A DNA stretch of 64,000 bases, from contig JACVTC010000050.1 in assembly GCA_016946835.1 (NCBI GenBank), positions 1,025,001 to 1,089,000 on the forward strand. The letters are read 5' to 3'. Under the pieces are notes generated by a model. The model ran no database searches, was not told the origin of the DNA, and saw only the letters and a program-made list of their open reading frames with translations. Of the stretch, positions 11,977 to 24,389 are shown piece after piece (position 1 is the stretch's first letter; each line of letters starts with the position of its first letter). Origin of the DNA: Neocallimastix lanati (nom. inval.). Its lineage: Eukaryota > Neocallimastigomycota > Neocallimastigomycetes > Neocallimastigales > Neocallimastigaceae. The position numbers were made by a program, and so were the translations under genes.

Positions 11977-13425
11977 ATGGAGGGAAATCTAAAAATTGAT
12001 ATAAGTGAAACAAATCGAGGAAAAGAGCAAATAATTATAGATCGAAAATTTAAATATAATTTTTCAAAATTAAAAAAAGATAATACAAAAATATATAGAT
12101 GTACAGAATATAAAACATTAAATAAATGTAAGTCTTTTATTATTTTAAATGATAATAAAGAGGTTTTAAATTATGATTCTTCACATAATCATCCTGGTAA
12201 TGAAATTAATGCATCCAAATCATTAATAAAACATAAAATTAAAGATGAAATAAAAAAAAGTTTGATTCCTTCTGATATAAAATCAAACCGCATATTTGAT
12301 AAAATTTCTCAAGAAATAGGATATATATGCCCTGAATATAAAACAATTAAATCCCAAATAACAAGATATAAAAACAAACAATTTTTTCCTAATGTAAAAA
12401 CATTTGATGAAGTTCCTAATGTATCTGAATATTATAAAACAATAAGAGGTGAATACTTTATGATATTCAAAAATTCTAATATAATAATTTTTCAATCACC
12501 ATTCCAAGCAAAATTATTTATGGAGAATAAACATATATTTGCTGATGGTACATTTTTAATAGCTCCAACTAATAGTTATCAAGTATTCATTACCAGAACT
12601 TATGTTACAGAATTAAATTGTTTTTACACTACTTCCATGTCAATATTAAAAAACAAAGAACAAACAACTTACGAAATATTATTTAATGAAATAAAAAAAA
12701 ATATAATTAAATATAATGCAAATATTAATTTCTCAGAAAAAATTTTTCATTGTGATTTTGAAAAAGGAATATCTAATGCAGTGGAAAATATTTTTCCCAA
12801 TATAAATATTAAATATTGTTTTTGGCATTATAAAAGATTATTAATGACAAAAAAAAATAAATTATGTTACAAGGAAGTGAAAGATTATAATATTTTAAAT
12901 ACTTATTATAAAGCGATTTCTAATTTATGTTTTATTAATATTGAATACATACCTGATATTTTTAATAAAATTAAAAATACATGCATGAGATATAAATCTA
13001 CCTGTTCCCAATTTTTGAATTTTTTAGATTATTTTGAGAAAACATTTCTAAATATCTATAATATAAAATATTGGAATTATTACAATAATATAGACCACAT
13101 AACAAATAATGCTTCAGAATCTTATAACAGTTATTTAAAAAATTTATTTGTAAAAAAGCCTTCATTTTATAAATTAATATATACAATACAATTTGAAGAA
13201 TCCAAATCTTACTATGATTACCATATGAGAATTAAAGGAATTTGGAGAAAAAAGAGCAGAATATCAGAAAGGGTCGATGACATTAATATTTTAGTTGAAT
13301 ATTATAAAAATATGGAAGCCGAATTAAAAAATATTGGATGTAGTAAAAATGATATCATCGAAAATTGGTTTAATTGTTTAATTAGATTGAATAATGAAAT
13401 CATTAATTTTAATAAAACAAAATAA
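11977..13425 (+). CDS. MULE transposase, FLYWCH/MULE type, intact
   Basis: An open frame of 482 codons from the ATG at 11977. Residues about 30-75 form a FLYWCH-like zinc finger (CTEYKTLNKCKSF, then SHNHPG) expected to bind DNA. The MULE catalytic domain follows: ADGTF near residue 190 (first Asp), HCDFEKG near 260 (second Asp), CFWHYKR just after, and NNASES near 380 (Glu), the DDE triad of Mutator transposases. Known role: cut-and-paste transposition through the terminal repeats. All catalytic residues are present with no stop or frameshift, so this copy may be active. The C-terminus (residues 410-482) is charged and of unknown role. The decayed copy at 4821-6132 is a close relative. Confidence 0.92.
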   Translation: MEGNLKIDISETNRGKEQIIIDRKFKYNFSKLKKDNTKIYRCTEYKTLNKCKSFIILNDNKEVLNYDSSHNHPGNEINASKSLIKHKIKDEIKKSLIPSDIKSNRIFDKISQEIGYICPEYKTIKSQITRYKNKQFFPNVKTFDEVPNVSEYYKTIRGEYFMIFKNSNIIIFQSPFQAKLFMENKHIFADGTFLIAPTNSYQVFITRTYVTELNCFYTTSMSILKNKEQTTYEILFNEIKKNIIKYNANINFSEKIFHCDFEKGISNAVENIFPNINIKYCFWHYKRLLMTKKNKLCYKEVKDYNILNTYYKAISNLCFINIEYIPDIFNKIKNTCMRYKSTCSQFLNFLDYFEKTFLNIYNIKYWNYYNNIDHITNNASESYNSYLKNLFVKKPSFYKLIYTIQFEESKSYYDYHMRIKGIWRKKSRISERVDDINILVEYYKNMEAELKNIGCSKNDIIENWFNCLIRLNNEIINFNKTK

Positions 13426-14278
13426 AAATAATTATTAAAATCCTTTCAAAATCATAATTACAATTAATTGAAAATTAAATTTTTTTATTTAATAAGAAAT
13501 TCAATATTGAAATTTATTTAATATTTATTGATAGGGTTAGCTTAAAAATATTAAAAAAAATTTTTTTTATAAATTTATTTTAAATATTTTTTACTTTATT
13601 AAATATTATTAAATAAAATTAAAAGATGTCTTTATTATTATATATTAGTATTATAAAATATTAAAAATATGAATGTATTGCATTTCGCATTATTTTTATT
13701 TTATATTGTAGTAAATTAATAAATAAATAAATAATTTTTATAAAATAAACCAATTATTAAATTAATATATTTTTTAAAAATATATTTAATGTATATTTCA
13801 TATTTTTAATAAATATTCAAATATACATTTTAAATATATATAATGATATTTAAGTATTATAATACTTATAAAAGAAAATAATTAATATTTTAAATTATTT
13901 CTATCATGCTTTCTAAAAAAAACTTTACTATTTGTAAAAATAGTAATGCTCTTTTTGTTAGTTTATTAGATTTGTATAATATAAATATCTAAAATAATTT
14001 ATTTATTATTTAATAGAAATTTATGTTTAAAAATGTTATTGTTATTATTACTATTACTAAAAAAAAGTTTTAATTTAATATTTATAATTAAATTTTCAAA
14101 TAATCTTTCCTTATCAAGTTAAATATAATGCTCCTGAGTAAAAAAGATTTTCGTATTATATAAAATTTATTTAAAATATTAGATAAAAAAATATTAAAAA
14201 GGAAATAAGAATTTTAAAAAGAATATTTAAAAATAAAATGAAAAAAATATAGAATGTAATAATATAGAAGTATAAGTA
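13426..14278. other. AT-rich non-coding interior of MULE copy 2
   Basis: No gene seen. Low-complexity sequence between the transposase stop and the AAAAT block. Confidence 0.6.
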
Positions 14279-16315
14279 TATAAAATAAAATAAAATAAAA
14301 TAAATAGTTGAAATATAAATATAAAGTACAGATTGAATAAAATAAAATAAATAGTTGAAATATAAATATGAAGTACAGGATGAATAAAATAAAATTAATA
14401 GTTGAAATATAAATATAAAGTACAGATTGAATAAAATAAAATAAATAGTTGAAATATAAATATAAAGTACAGATTGAATAAAATAAAATAAATAGTTGAA
14501 ATATAAATATGAAGTACAGGATGAATAAAATAAAATTAATAGTTGAAATATAAATATAAAGTACAGATTGAATAAAATAAAATAAATAGTTGAAATATAA
14601 ATATGAAGTACAGATTGAATAAAATAAAATAAAGTAAATAGTTGAAATAAAAATATGAAGTACAGATTGAATAAAATAAAATAAAATAAAATAAAATAAA
14701 ATAAAATAAAATAAAAATAATATTAATAGTTGAAATATAAATATGAAGTACAGAATGAATAAAATAAAATAAATAGTTGAAATATAAATATGAAGTACAG
14801 AATGAATAAAATAAAATAAATAGTTGAAATATAAATATAAAGTACAGATTGAATAAAATAAAATAAATAGTTGAAATATAAATATAAAGTACAGGATGAA
14901 TAAAATAAAATTAATAGTTGAAATATAAATATAAAGTACAGATTGAATAAAATAAAATAAATAGTTGAAATATAAATATGAAGTACAGATTGAATAAAAT
15001 AAAATAAATAGTTGAAATATAAATATGAAATACAGAATGAATAAAATAAAATAAATAGTTGAAATATAAATATGAAATACAGATTGAATAAAATAAAATA
15101 AAATAAAATAAAATAAAATAAAATAAAATAAAATAAAATAAAAGAAATAAAATAAAATAAATAGTGAAGTAATATTAAAGAATAAAGTATTAATAAAAAT
15201 AAAATAAAATAAAAGAAAATAAAAGAAATAAAATAAAATAAATAGTGAAGTAATATAAAGGAATAAAGTATTAATAAAAATAAAATAAAATAAAATAAAA
15301 TAAAATAAAATAAAATAAAATAAAATAAAATAAAATAAATAGTAGAATATAAATATAAGTACAGATTGAATAAAATAAAATAAAATAAAATAAAATAAAA
15401 TAAAATAAAATAAAATAAAATAAAATAAAATAAAATAAAATAAAATAAAATAAAATAAAATAAAATAAAATAAAATAAAATAAAATAAAATAAAATAAAA
15501 TAAAATACAATAAAATAAAATGAATAAATATTGAAATATAAATATGAAGTACAGATTGAATAAAATAAAATAAAATAAAATAAAATAAAATAAAATAAAA
15601 TAAAATAAAATAAAATAAAATACAATAAAATAAAATGAATAAATATTGAAATATAAATATGAAGTACAGATTGAATAAAATAAAATAAAATAAAATAAAA
15701 TAAAATAAAATAAAATAAAATAAAATAAAATAAAATACAATAAAATAAAATGAATAAATATTGAAATATAAATATGAAGTACAGATTGAATAAAATAAAA
15801 TAAAATAAAATAAAATAAAATAAAATAAAATAAAATAAAATAAAATAAAATAAAATAAAATAAAATAAAATAAAATAAAATAAAATAAAATAAAATAAAA
15901 TAAAATAAAATAAAATAAAATAAAATAAAATAAAATAAAATAAAATAAAATAAAATAAAATAAAATAAAATAAAATAAAATAAAATAAAATAAAATAAAA
16001 TAAAATAAAATAAAATAAAATAAAATAAAATAAAATAAAATAAAATAAAATAAAATAAATAGTGAAGTAATATAAAGGAATAAAGTATTAATAAAAATAA
16101 AATAAAATAAAATAAAATAAAATAAAATAAAATAAATAGTGAAGTAATATAAAGGAATAAAGTATTAATAAAAATAAAATAAAATAAAATAAAATAAAAT
16201 AAAATAAAATAAATAGTGAAGTAATATAAAGGAATAAAGTATTAATAAAAATAAAATAAAATAAAATAAAATAAAATAAAATAAAATAAAATAAAATAAA
16301 ATAAAATAAAATAAA
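14279..16315. repeat. (AAAAT)n higher-order satellite, block 3, inside MULE copy 2
   Basis: The left half has short AAAAT runs separated by closely spaced copies of a TAGTTGAAATATAAATATAA / AGTACAGATTGAAT spacer. The right half has long AAAAT runs and a different spacer, TAGTGAAGTAATATAAAGGA / ATAAAGTATTAATAAAAAT. Orientation is as in block 1. Long YFILF frames on the minus strand are repeat translations. Confidence 0.95.
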
Positions 16316-17017
16316 AAAATTATATGAATTATAATAAAAATACAAGTATTAATAAAAATAAAATAAAATAAAACAAAATAAATATTTGAATTATAATAAA
16401 AATACAAGTACTAATAAAATAAAATAAATATGTGAATTATAATAAATTGCAAGTATCAATCGAAATAAAATAAAATAAAATAAAATAAAATAAATATGCA
16501 GTGAAATAATAATATATAATATGATAAAATAAAATAAATAAGATATTGATATGAAATTAATATAAAAACTGAATTTAGCAACAAATAAATTATATAATAA
16601 AGTAAATGATATAGCATATTCATATATATTAACATGAATTTTATTATAATTTTTACAGTATTTTAAATTAATGTAAATTATTATATTTCCATATAATAAA
16701 CAAACTTTATAATTAGAAAATAGTATAAAAAGAAATATTATTAAATATTATTATTAAATAATTAAATGAATAAATTAATAAATAAATAAAAATTTTCAGA
16801 ATATGGCGAATGTAAATCATTATTTTTTTTGAAATATATCACATTTTAAATATTTTTAATAATTATTTTTTCAAAGAAATTATATGTGCCATTTTATTTT
16901 AATATTTAAATATTATATTCATAAATAAAAATTTATAAAAAAATAATATAAGCCACATTCCGAAATGAAAATTTATGTAAAAATATTTAAAGCCACATTC
17001 CGAAACGCACCACCCCC
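16310..17017. repeat. Long inverted partner of 1869-2380
   Basis: Read on the minus strand, this follows 1869-2380 closely, including the terminus, the AAAATGGCACATATAAT segment and the GCAACAAATAAATT region. The main difference is a 192-bp insert at 16687-16878 present only here. Confidence 0.85.
16687..16878. mobile_element. 192-bp insertion in the MULE right arm
   Basis: The segment is absent from the otherwise matching inverted copy near 2010-2030. It is flanked by ATTATAT at 16680-16686 and 16879-16885, as a small transposon insertion would leave. It has no gene and its ends are only weakly complementary. Family unknown. Confidence 0.5.
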
Positions 17018-17025
17018 ATAATAAT

Positions 17026-17321
<296 letters not shown>

Positions 17322-17563
17322 TGTGAACTACCCATTTATTTATCTATTTTATTCATTTATTTATTTATTATAATTTGCATAACATAAATCTATGTTAATG
17401 CATTTTTAATTTATTTTTAATTTATTTTATGTAAACTATATCACATTTATAAATCACATGATGTATCATATAAAGGTTACATTTAGTGTATGATTTTACT
17501 CTCTATTAACCTTTTATACAATTACTGTATAATAAATTTATTCTAATATTAATAAAGCTAATA
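17322..17563 (+). mobile_element. 5' LTR of copia element A
   Basis: A 242-bp segment starts TGTGAACTACCC directly after the AAT tract and ends GCTAATA directly before the primer-binding site. It contains TATCATATAAAGG as a plausible TATA region and AATAAAGCTAA near the end. It ends TA rather than the usual CA, consistent with one mutation. No matching 3' LTR was found downstream because the element is truncated. Confidence 0.6.
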
Positions 17564-17578
17564 GATTAAGAGTCTCAT
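17564..17578 (+). promoter_or_regulatory. Primer-binding site of copia element A
   Basis: GATTAAGAGTCTCAT is complementary to ATGAGACTCTTAATC, the anticodon arm of eukaryotic tRNA-Lys(CUU). Half-tRNA priming from an internal tRNA site is known in the copia group. The same 15-mer is found next to the LTR of the element at 34620-35917. Confidence 0.65.
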
Positions 17579-17653
17579 TTTACACACTCTTAGTTTGTAT
17601 TATTAAAACGTTTTAAACTTTTCAAAGCAATTGCCCTTTTACTAATTACGAAA

Positions 17654-20560
17654 ATGAACGGTACCTATACTATGCCAAAGGAATATTTCCTTCACGGCGC
17701 TAACAATTTTAGTCATTGGAAATTCGCACTTACTATGGTCGCTAAAAGATTACGACTTGAAGAATTTCTTGAAACGGACGTAGTCAATAAAATAAAGGCA
17801 AACGACTACAGATTTAATCCCAACGGGTTTGACGCCACAACAAGAGTGGTTACTCATATTTTGAAAGAGATCATTCCAAATGAATGGAACAGAAATCATT
17901 TCGACAACATCGATGATAATAATAATCTTGAAAATATGATACTCAATAATCGTGTATTATTATTTAATCAAAACAAAAACAAAGTCATAGAAATGGCCAA
18001 AGACATGGACTATGACTTATCGTTGTTAATGATCTTCAACATGGAAACGAAGATCAGTTCTGAAGTAAATAGAACAACATCTAGCTTCAGAATGTTTGAA
18101 AAACTTAAGGAAATGTTCGGTGACAATAATAATGACACCGAGTACTGGCTCAAAAAATTAAGTAATTTAAAAGCAAATGATAGAAGCCAGATTATGAAGA
18201 CTGCCAATGAAGTTAAGAAAATCTTTGGAGAAATGGAAGAAGCAAATGTAATCATCTCCGAAAGAGAAAAATTAAAGTACATGTACAATATTCTACCAGA
18301 TGATTTTAAAATTCTTATAGACGTTACTTTGAATACTACTGCGAATGAATTATATGATTACATAAAGGAAAGAATTTCTGCTAGGTCATATTTAGAAAAT
18401 TGGGATAAGAATGAAATTGATTACTACAATGACATAATGGATGTTGATTTATTATCCTATCATAATAGAAACAAAAATAAAGGAAATAGGAATCATAAAA
18501 TCAACAAAAAGAAAAGTAAAACAAATATGAAGAAAGATAACAGACCTTTCTGTCATATCTGTGAAGAAAGAGGACATTCTACAAGAGAATGTCGTTATAA
18601 CACTAAGCCTAAAAACCAAAATAAAACAAACAATAAGGGGAGGCAAAGCAATACAAAGCAAAGAAGGATGGAAAAAATACCATCATTAGATTTAATAGAA
18701 TCATTTAATGAAAGCGAAGATATCTACAAAAATGATATTAACTTCGATGATATTAGGCCAAAGATAGAGAAAGATGTAAATCTGGTTGAGATAATTGAAA
18801 ATGAAAACACAACAGATGAAGATAGTCCTAATAGTATAAACAAATACATAAATTCAGTAAATCATATGCAAGAAACAGAAGAATTTGAAGAAATTCATGA
18901 ATGGTACTACGATACAGGTGCATATGAACACATAATTAACAATAAAAGTTTTTTGAAGGACTTTAAAAAGGAAAAAGTATACTTACGTTGTGCTAATAAT
19001 TCTGTAATTGAATTTGAAGGATATGGATCTTATGAATTTTGTATAAACGATTATAAATTTAATTTAAAAAGAGTATTATATTCAGAAAAGGTAAACAAAA
19101 ATCTCTTTAGTGCCATAGAATTAGCAAAACTGGGCATAATATCAATTATTAAACCCTTAAATGATGAAAAAGAAAGGTTAGAATTAAGAAATATAAAGAA
19201 TAAATATATTGGATACTTTGAATCCAATAATTATAATCAATTCAAAATGGAAGTCTTATATAAAGCAAACAATATTAGCTTTAAAAAAAAAGAAATATTA
19301 TCAGTAGATAAAACTGATAATATAAGCAAAGAAATATGGCATAGAAGATTGGGCCACTTCTACCAAAATTATTTAAACAAATATTTAAAAATGCATAACA
19401 TTAAAAGTCCATTATGTATAGATTGTAAAATCTCAAAAATGAAAAGAATAGCACATAATGGTGAACCACCCAAAGCTAAGGAAAAATTAGAAATTATACA
19501 TTCTGATATTTCTGGACCTGTAAATCCTTCCATAGATAATAAAAAATATTTTATTACATTTATGGATGAATTTTCAAGAAAAGTTTGGATTTTCACTCTG
19601 AAATCCAAATCTGAAGCACCAGATATTATTATTGACTTCTTTAAATATTTAAATAATCAGTTCAAAGAATTATCAATTAAAAAATTTAGAACCGATGATG
19701 GTAAAGAATATAAAAATAAGAAAATAGAAAAACTATATTCTGCACCATATAACCCCGAAATTAATGGAAAGGCAGAAAGAATTAATCAAACCTTAGTGAA
19801 TGCAGCTATTACACTCTTACATTGGGCAGGTATGTCTGAAAATTCCTGGGAATACACCATTAAACAAGCTTGTTATATTTATAACAAAATACCACATTCT
19901 GGAAACAATAACTTAATTCCAGATGAAGTGTTTGAAGATAAAAAGGTATCTATAAAACATTTAAGAACATTTGGTTGCGTATGCTATTATAAAGATTTTA
20001 CCCAACATAAACCAAAATTCGCACCAAACGCGAAAAAAGGAATATTTCTTGATTTCGATAATCAGACCTACTCATATATAGTTATGGATGAAAAAGATTT
20101 AAATATCCACCACGTTAGAGAAGTTGAATGTCTAGAAAATGAACCTTCAAATTTCAAATATAAAAATATATCAAAGGAAGATCCTTTTTTTACCTTTGAA
20201 AACCTAAACAGGAATAATATGGGACCTATTATTAACATTAGAGAAGAAAGAAATTTAATTCCAGAAGAAAACATTGAGGAAGACATAAACAATAATAATA
20301 ACGAAGATATAAATAACGTGGAAGAAAAAGTTAATAATGAAGAAATACATAACGTTGAAGAAGTTAATAATGAAGAAATACATAATGTTGAAGAAGAATT
20401 AAATAATGAAGAAATACATAATGTAGATGAAGAAGTAAATATTGAAGAAATAAATATTGAAGAAAATATCAATATGGAAAATGAAAATGAAAATATGGAA
20501 AATATTAATATGGAAATTGAAAATGACCAAAATAATGTAAGAAACACAGAAAAAATATAA
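17654..20560 (+). CDS. Ty1/copia Gag-protease-integrase polyprotein (element A)
   Basis: A 968-residue frame starts at the first ATG after the primer site. The N-terminal 270 residues are copia-type Gag, followed by a CCHC zinc knuckle (CHICEERGHSTREC, about residue 300). The protease motif is WYYDTGAYEH (about 417-426). The integrase has the zinc-binding HRRLGH and CIDC, then catalytic HSDISG, RTDDGKE and NGKAERIN. Between the second Asp and the Glu only 26 residues remain where copia integrases have 35, so a 9-codon deletion has probably disabled it. The last 120 residues are repetitive Asn/Glu sequence, and the frame stops before reverse transcriptase. The remaining pol parts lie downstream in other frames. 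Confidence 0.88.
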   Translation: MNGTYTMPKEYFLHGANNFSHWKFALTMVAKRLRLEEFLETDVVNKIKANDYRFNPNGFDATTRVVTHILKEIIPNEWNRNHFDNIDDNNNLENMILNNRVLLFNQNKNKVIEMAKDMDYDLSLLMIFNMETKISSEVNRTTSSFRMFEKLKEMFGDNNNDTEYWLKKLSNLKANDRSQIMKTANEVKKIFGEMEEANVIISEREKLKYMYNILPDDFKILIDVTLNTTANELYDYIKERISARSYLENWDKNEIDYYNDIMDVDLLSYHNRNKNKGNRNHKINKKKSKTNMKKDNRPFCHICEERGHSTRECRYNTKPKNQNKTNNKGRQSNTKQRRMEKIPSLDLIESFNESEDIYKNDINFDDIRPKIEKDVNLVEIIENENTTDEDSPNSINKYINSVNHMQETEEFEEIHEWYYDTGAYEHIINNKSFLKDFKKEKVYLRCANNSVIEFEGYGSYEFCINDYKFNLKRVLYSEKVNKNLFSAIELAKLGIISIIKPLNDEKERLELRNIKNKYIGYFESNNYNQFKMEVLYKANNISFKKKEILSVDKTDNISKEIWHRRLGHFYQNYLNKYLKMHNIKSPLCIDCKISKMKRIAHNGEPPKAKEKLEIIHSDISGPVNPSIDNKKYFITFMDEFSRKVWIFTLKSKSEAPDIIIDFFKYLNNQFKELSIKKFRTDDGKEYKNKKIEKLYSAPYNPEINGKAERINQTLVNAAITLLHWAGMSENSWEYTIKQACYIYNKIPHSGNNNLIPDEVFEDKKVSIKHLRTFGCVCYYKDFTQHKPKFAPNAKKGIFLDFDNQTYSYIVMDEKDLNIHHVREVECLENEPSNFKYKNISKEDPFFTFENLNRNNMGPIINIREERNLIPEENIEEDINNNNNEDINNVEEKVNNEEIHNVEEVNNEEIHNVEEELNNEEIHNVDEEVNIEEINIEENINMENENENMENINMEIENDQNNVRNTEKI

Positions 20561-22230
20561 ATGAAAGGAGAGCAGTGGAAGAAGAGATCATAAATGAAAA
20601 AAGAAATAATAATACAAATATTTATAACGATATATTACCAGAAAATATTACTAACAATAATGAAAATCTTGAGGATAATAATGTAAAAGGTAATAATAAA
20701 TTAAATAACAAAGAAAATATCGATAATATAACGGAAAAATCAATAAATAAGGATAATGATATCTCAAGAAGAGGAGTATATTCTAATAATAAAGAAGTTA
20801 ATATGGATATAGAAAAATATACCTTAAACGATAAATATAATAATAAAAATCTTACCATAAAAGATATTATTAAGGATAATTTAAATTATAATGAAAGGAA
20901 AGATAAAAATATTATAACGAACTTAAACGATATAAATTATTTTCATGACAATAATATAGATAAAAACATAACAAGAGATAATAATAAATATATATATAAT
21001 AAACACAACAATACCATAAATAAAGAAAGCACTAAAAGCAATTCATATAAAGACGACACTAAAATAAATTCTAAAAATTTTACTGATGAATATAATTCGA
21101 AATTTATTCATAATAATAATAACAAATTATTTAGTAGAGATAAATTCGATTTTACTTATGAAATAAACAAACAAAGAAAGAAAATAACTAATAATAATGA
21201 AAATAATATTGACGACTTATCTCTACTTCCAATAATATCCTGAATTATAATAATTGTGATCCTGAAATTTCAAATTTCAAATTTAAGAAATTCAATTCTA
21301 ATGAATTTCTTAAATATATTAATCCCGTTAAATAAGGTAGAAAAGGAAAAGAAGTAATATATGAAGATATAACTCCAAAACAAAATAATCCTGTCACACC
21401 GTCCACTTCTATTGTTGATACTCCTACAATTAATAAAAATACTGATAAAAAAACCAATAACAATAAAAGATAAAGAAATGAGTAAAAATAATATTTCAGA
21501 TAATATAAATAATTCAAAAAATAATACTTGCAAGAATGAAAAAAATTTTAATAATAAAAATTCTTCAAAAAATGACAAAATTCTTCATAAAATATTTTCT
21601 AAAAATGAAAAATTTTTTAATAATAAAAATTATTCAAAAATCGACAAAAATTTTCCTGCAAAATTATTGGAAGATAATTCTCAATTTAATGCTAATATTA
21701 ATAAATTTATATTAAATTCTGATATAACTCGATTCTAATTTCCACTTTTTGGGAGAAGCGATTATATTCTTTTTAATATTTATTTTTATTTATTTAGTAA
21801 TAATAATTAGTTAATTAACAACTTAACAATTACATAATATAAAATAATTTACATTTATACTAATTTATAATAAAGTTTTCATATAATAAAATATAAAGTT
21901 TAATAAAATATATATACATAATTAAATGTTATAAAATATAATAAATATTAGAAATAAAATAAAAGTTATTTAATATAATAAATTATTAATAATACACAAT
22001 GAATTTCATATTTTTATGTTATCATTAATTTCCTAAATTCTAATGATATTTTCACTAGCCACAATTATAATAATTTACCAATTTACAATTAACATAATTT
22101 TTAATATATTTATGTGTTTATAATAAATTAATTTTTATATTAATTAAAGTTTTTATTTGTATTCTATATCAATTCTAATAATGCTATTAATAAATCAAAT
22201 ATTAATTTAAATTTAAAGGTTAATAAGTCA
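20561..22230 (+). pseudogene. Degenerate integrase-RT linker region of element A
   Basis: Downstream of the stop at 20558-20560, Asn/Lys/Asp-rich coding-like sequence continues in another frame (20575-21243) and again around 21412-21738. It has no recognisable domain. About 21740-22190 is plain A/T-rich non-coding DNA. SKNDKNF-like peptides occur both at 21.5 kb and at 22.3 kb, so the linker appears to have expanded by internal duplication and then decayed. Confidence 0.55.
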
Positions 22231-23856
22231 TATGATATTGATGATTATAAGGATATTTCACATAAACATATTGATAATGATCATAAAACTATGGAAGAGA
22301 AAAATTTTTCAAAAAATGACAAAAATTTTATTAATGAAAAAATTTTTCAAAATGATGAAAATAATTATGTCATTAATTCTTCTTATAATGATGAGCTTAT
22401 TTTACTTAATAACAATGACAACTCTCATTATCTTAATAGTAATGCTTCTTCTACTAATAGTTCTCAATGTAACCATTTTAATAACAAAATTTTTACTAAT
22501 GATAGTCCTAGTTTGGAGGGGATTAAAACTGTTAAAAATACCACTGAAAATTTTAAAAATTCTTCTCTTTATAACTCTAAAAATAATTCATTCCCCGACC
22601 ATAAATCTTGCCTGGAACATGAATCTAATTCACCTGAATACTACCACACAATTATTAATTCTATAATTAATGATAAAGATTATGATATGCCTGATTCTTC
22701 CAATAATAATAATACTTCTCAATCTGATATTAAAATGACTGAAATTACTTCTAACCCATTAAGAAAAAGACCATGTAGTTCCTCAATTCCTGATTTTTCT
22801 AATACTTATCCTAATTCTCGATTTAAAGATAATCACTATAATACTGATAAGATGATTGCTTCTGTTTTCATGGATACTCCAAACAACTATACCGAAGCTA
22901 TTAATTGTCCGAATAAATCAAATTGGATCAATGCAATAAAGGACGAACTTAATAATCTTTACAATAACAAAATCATGACTTTTGTTAAACGTATTCCAAA
23001 AAATAAAAATCTTATAACTACTAAGTGGGTTTTTGCTACTAAGAAAGATGCCAACAACAATATTATTAAATATAAAGCTCGACTTGTTGCCCGTGGATTT
23101 AAACAAAAATATGGCATCGATTATGAACTCACTTATTCTCCTGCTCTTAACATTGATGGTTTAAAACTAATTTTTGCCCTATCCGCCAAATTTCGTTGGA
23201 ATGTCTACTAATTGGATATCAAAGCTGCATATCTCAATGCTCCATTGGATCGTGACATTTACACTACCATTCCCAAAGGAGATAGCAACTTTGGGAGGGG
23301 ATATTGGAAACTTAACAAGGCTCTTTATGGGCTTAAACAATCATGTAGACAGTGGAATAAAACAATAACAAAATTCTTAATAAAACAAGGTTTTAAACAA
23401 ATTTTATCTGAAAAATGCATATTTAAATATTCCATTAAAAATAAAACAAAATGTATAATAGGATTATATGTGGACGACATGATAATTGCAGGAGAAGACA
23501 AAATTATTACAGATATAATAAAAAAGATAAAAAATAAATTTAAAGTATCTAACTGTGGTCCTGTAGAATATATTTTAGGAATAAAAGTGGAAAAAGAAAA
23601 TAATAAATATATTATTTCTCAAAAGGGCTTCATAGAAAACTTATTAAATAAATTTAATATAAAAAATACAAGAAAAAGAAATACACCATGCACTGGTGAT
23701 AATATAAAATCAGAAAATAAAAATCCTTTTAATATCACGACCTACAAAAGTGCGATAGGATCATTAATTTACCTATCAAAATGCACTAGACCCGATATAG
23801 CATTCGCAGTTAATAAGGCCGCAAGAAAATGTGAATGTCCCACTGTAAAGATGTGA
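22231..23856 (+). pseudogene. Copia reverse transcriptase, interrupted by a stop and 3'-truncated (element A)
   Basis: One frame runs from about 22291 to 23856 with a single in-frame TAA at 23209-23211. RT motifs are present in order: KWVFATK, ARLVARGFKQ, TYSPAL, then (after the stop) LDIKAAYLNAP, ALYGLKQS, LYVDDMIIAG (catalytic YVDD), and SLIYLSKCTRPDIAFA. The stop replaces the residue before LDIKAAYLN, usually Gln or Met, so a CAA-to-TAA change is the simple explanation. The frame ends after CPTVKM, so RNase H and the 3' LTR are missing. Codons before about 23330 favour T at third positions and those after favour A, which hints at a mosaic origin. Confidence 0.85.
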
Positions 23857-24389
23857 TTATCCCAATCACATTTTAAATTAAAATTTTTTCTTGTGTAATT
23901 CAAAAATGTAAATTATTCTTTGATTTATAAAATAAGAAGCAAAGTAAATAAATCATATGAACTAAATTTTTGAATTATATTCTTTAAGCCACAAGATAAA
24001 TTTTTAATGTAATAATTTTTATAAAATTTAATTCTGAGAAAATTATTGTTGTAAAATAATTTAAATGAATTAATTAAAGTTTAAAACAAAATAAATTAAT
24101 AATTTATTTTGTGAAAATTAAGTTTCAAAATTTAATCATGACTCCTTTAACATTGTTTTTAAATCGAAAATAAATAAAGACTTTACTTATAATATTAAAA
24201 TAATAAATAGATAATAAATGTACTTAATTTTAATTATTTAGTATTTAGTTTAATTAATAATTATATTTTTCTAAATTTAGTTATAGTTTATAAATTTATT
24301 ATTTAATAAAATTCATTAGGATAGTTTTATATTAAAATATATGTAATTAAAATAAAATTTATTGTATTTTGTTATTGTAATCTATTTTA
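23857..24389. other. AT-rich non-coding DNA between two copia fragments
   Basis: No gene seen. It begins with a short hairpin (GTGATTATCCCAATCAC). No LTR or target duplication was recognised here. Confidence 0.6.

Larger units (their letters stand above)
11089..17017 (+). mobile_element. Complete Mutator-like element (MULE copy 2)
   Basis: The left end is GGGGAGAGCGCGTTTCGGAA; the right end read on the minus strand is GGGGGTGGTGCGTTTCGGAA (16 of 20 positions shared). ATAATAATT occurs directly outside both ends (11080-11088 and 17018-17026), a 9-bp target duplication, the length expected for Mutator elements. The 5.9-kb interior holds an open transposase gene, a minisatellite, and a 2-kb AAAAT satellite block next to the right end. 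The right end has two copies of a GCCACATTCCGAAA motif about 40 bp apart. The open reading frame and perfect duplication suggest recent insertion. Confidence 0.82.

Noticed and set aside
20068-20547. Minus-strand Ser/Ile-rich frame of 159 codons
   Set aside because: Antisense shadow of the repetitive Glu/Asn linker of copia A.
23857-24389. 3' LTR of copia A
   Set aside because: No match to the 242-bp 5' LTR and no polypurine tract. The pol frame also ends before RNase H, so the element is truncated rather than ended by an LTR here.
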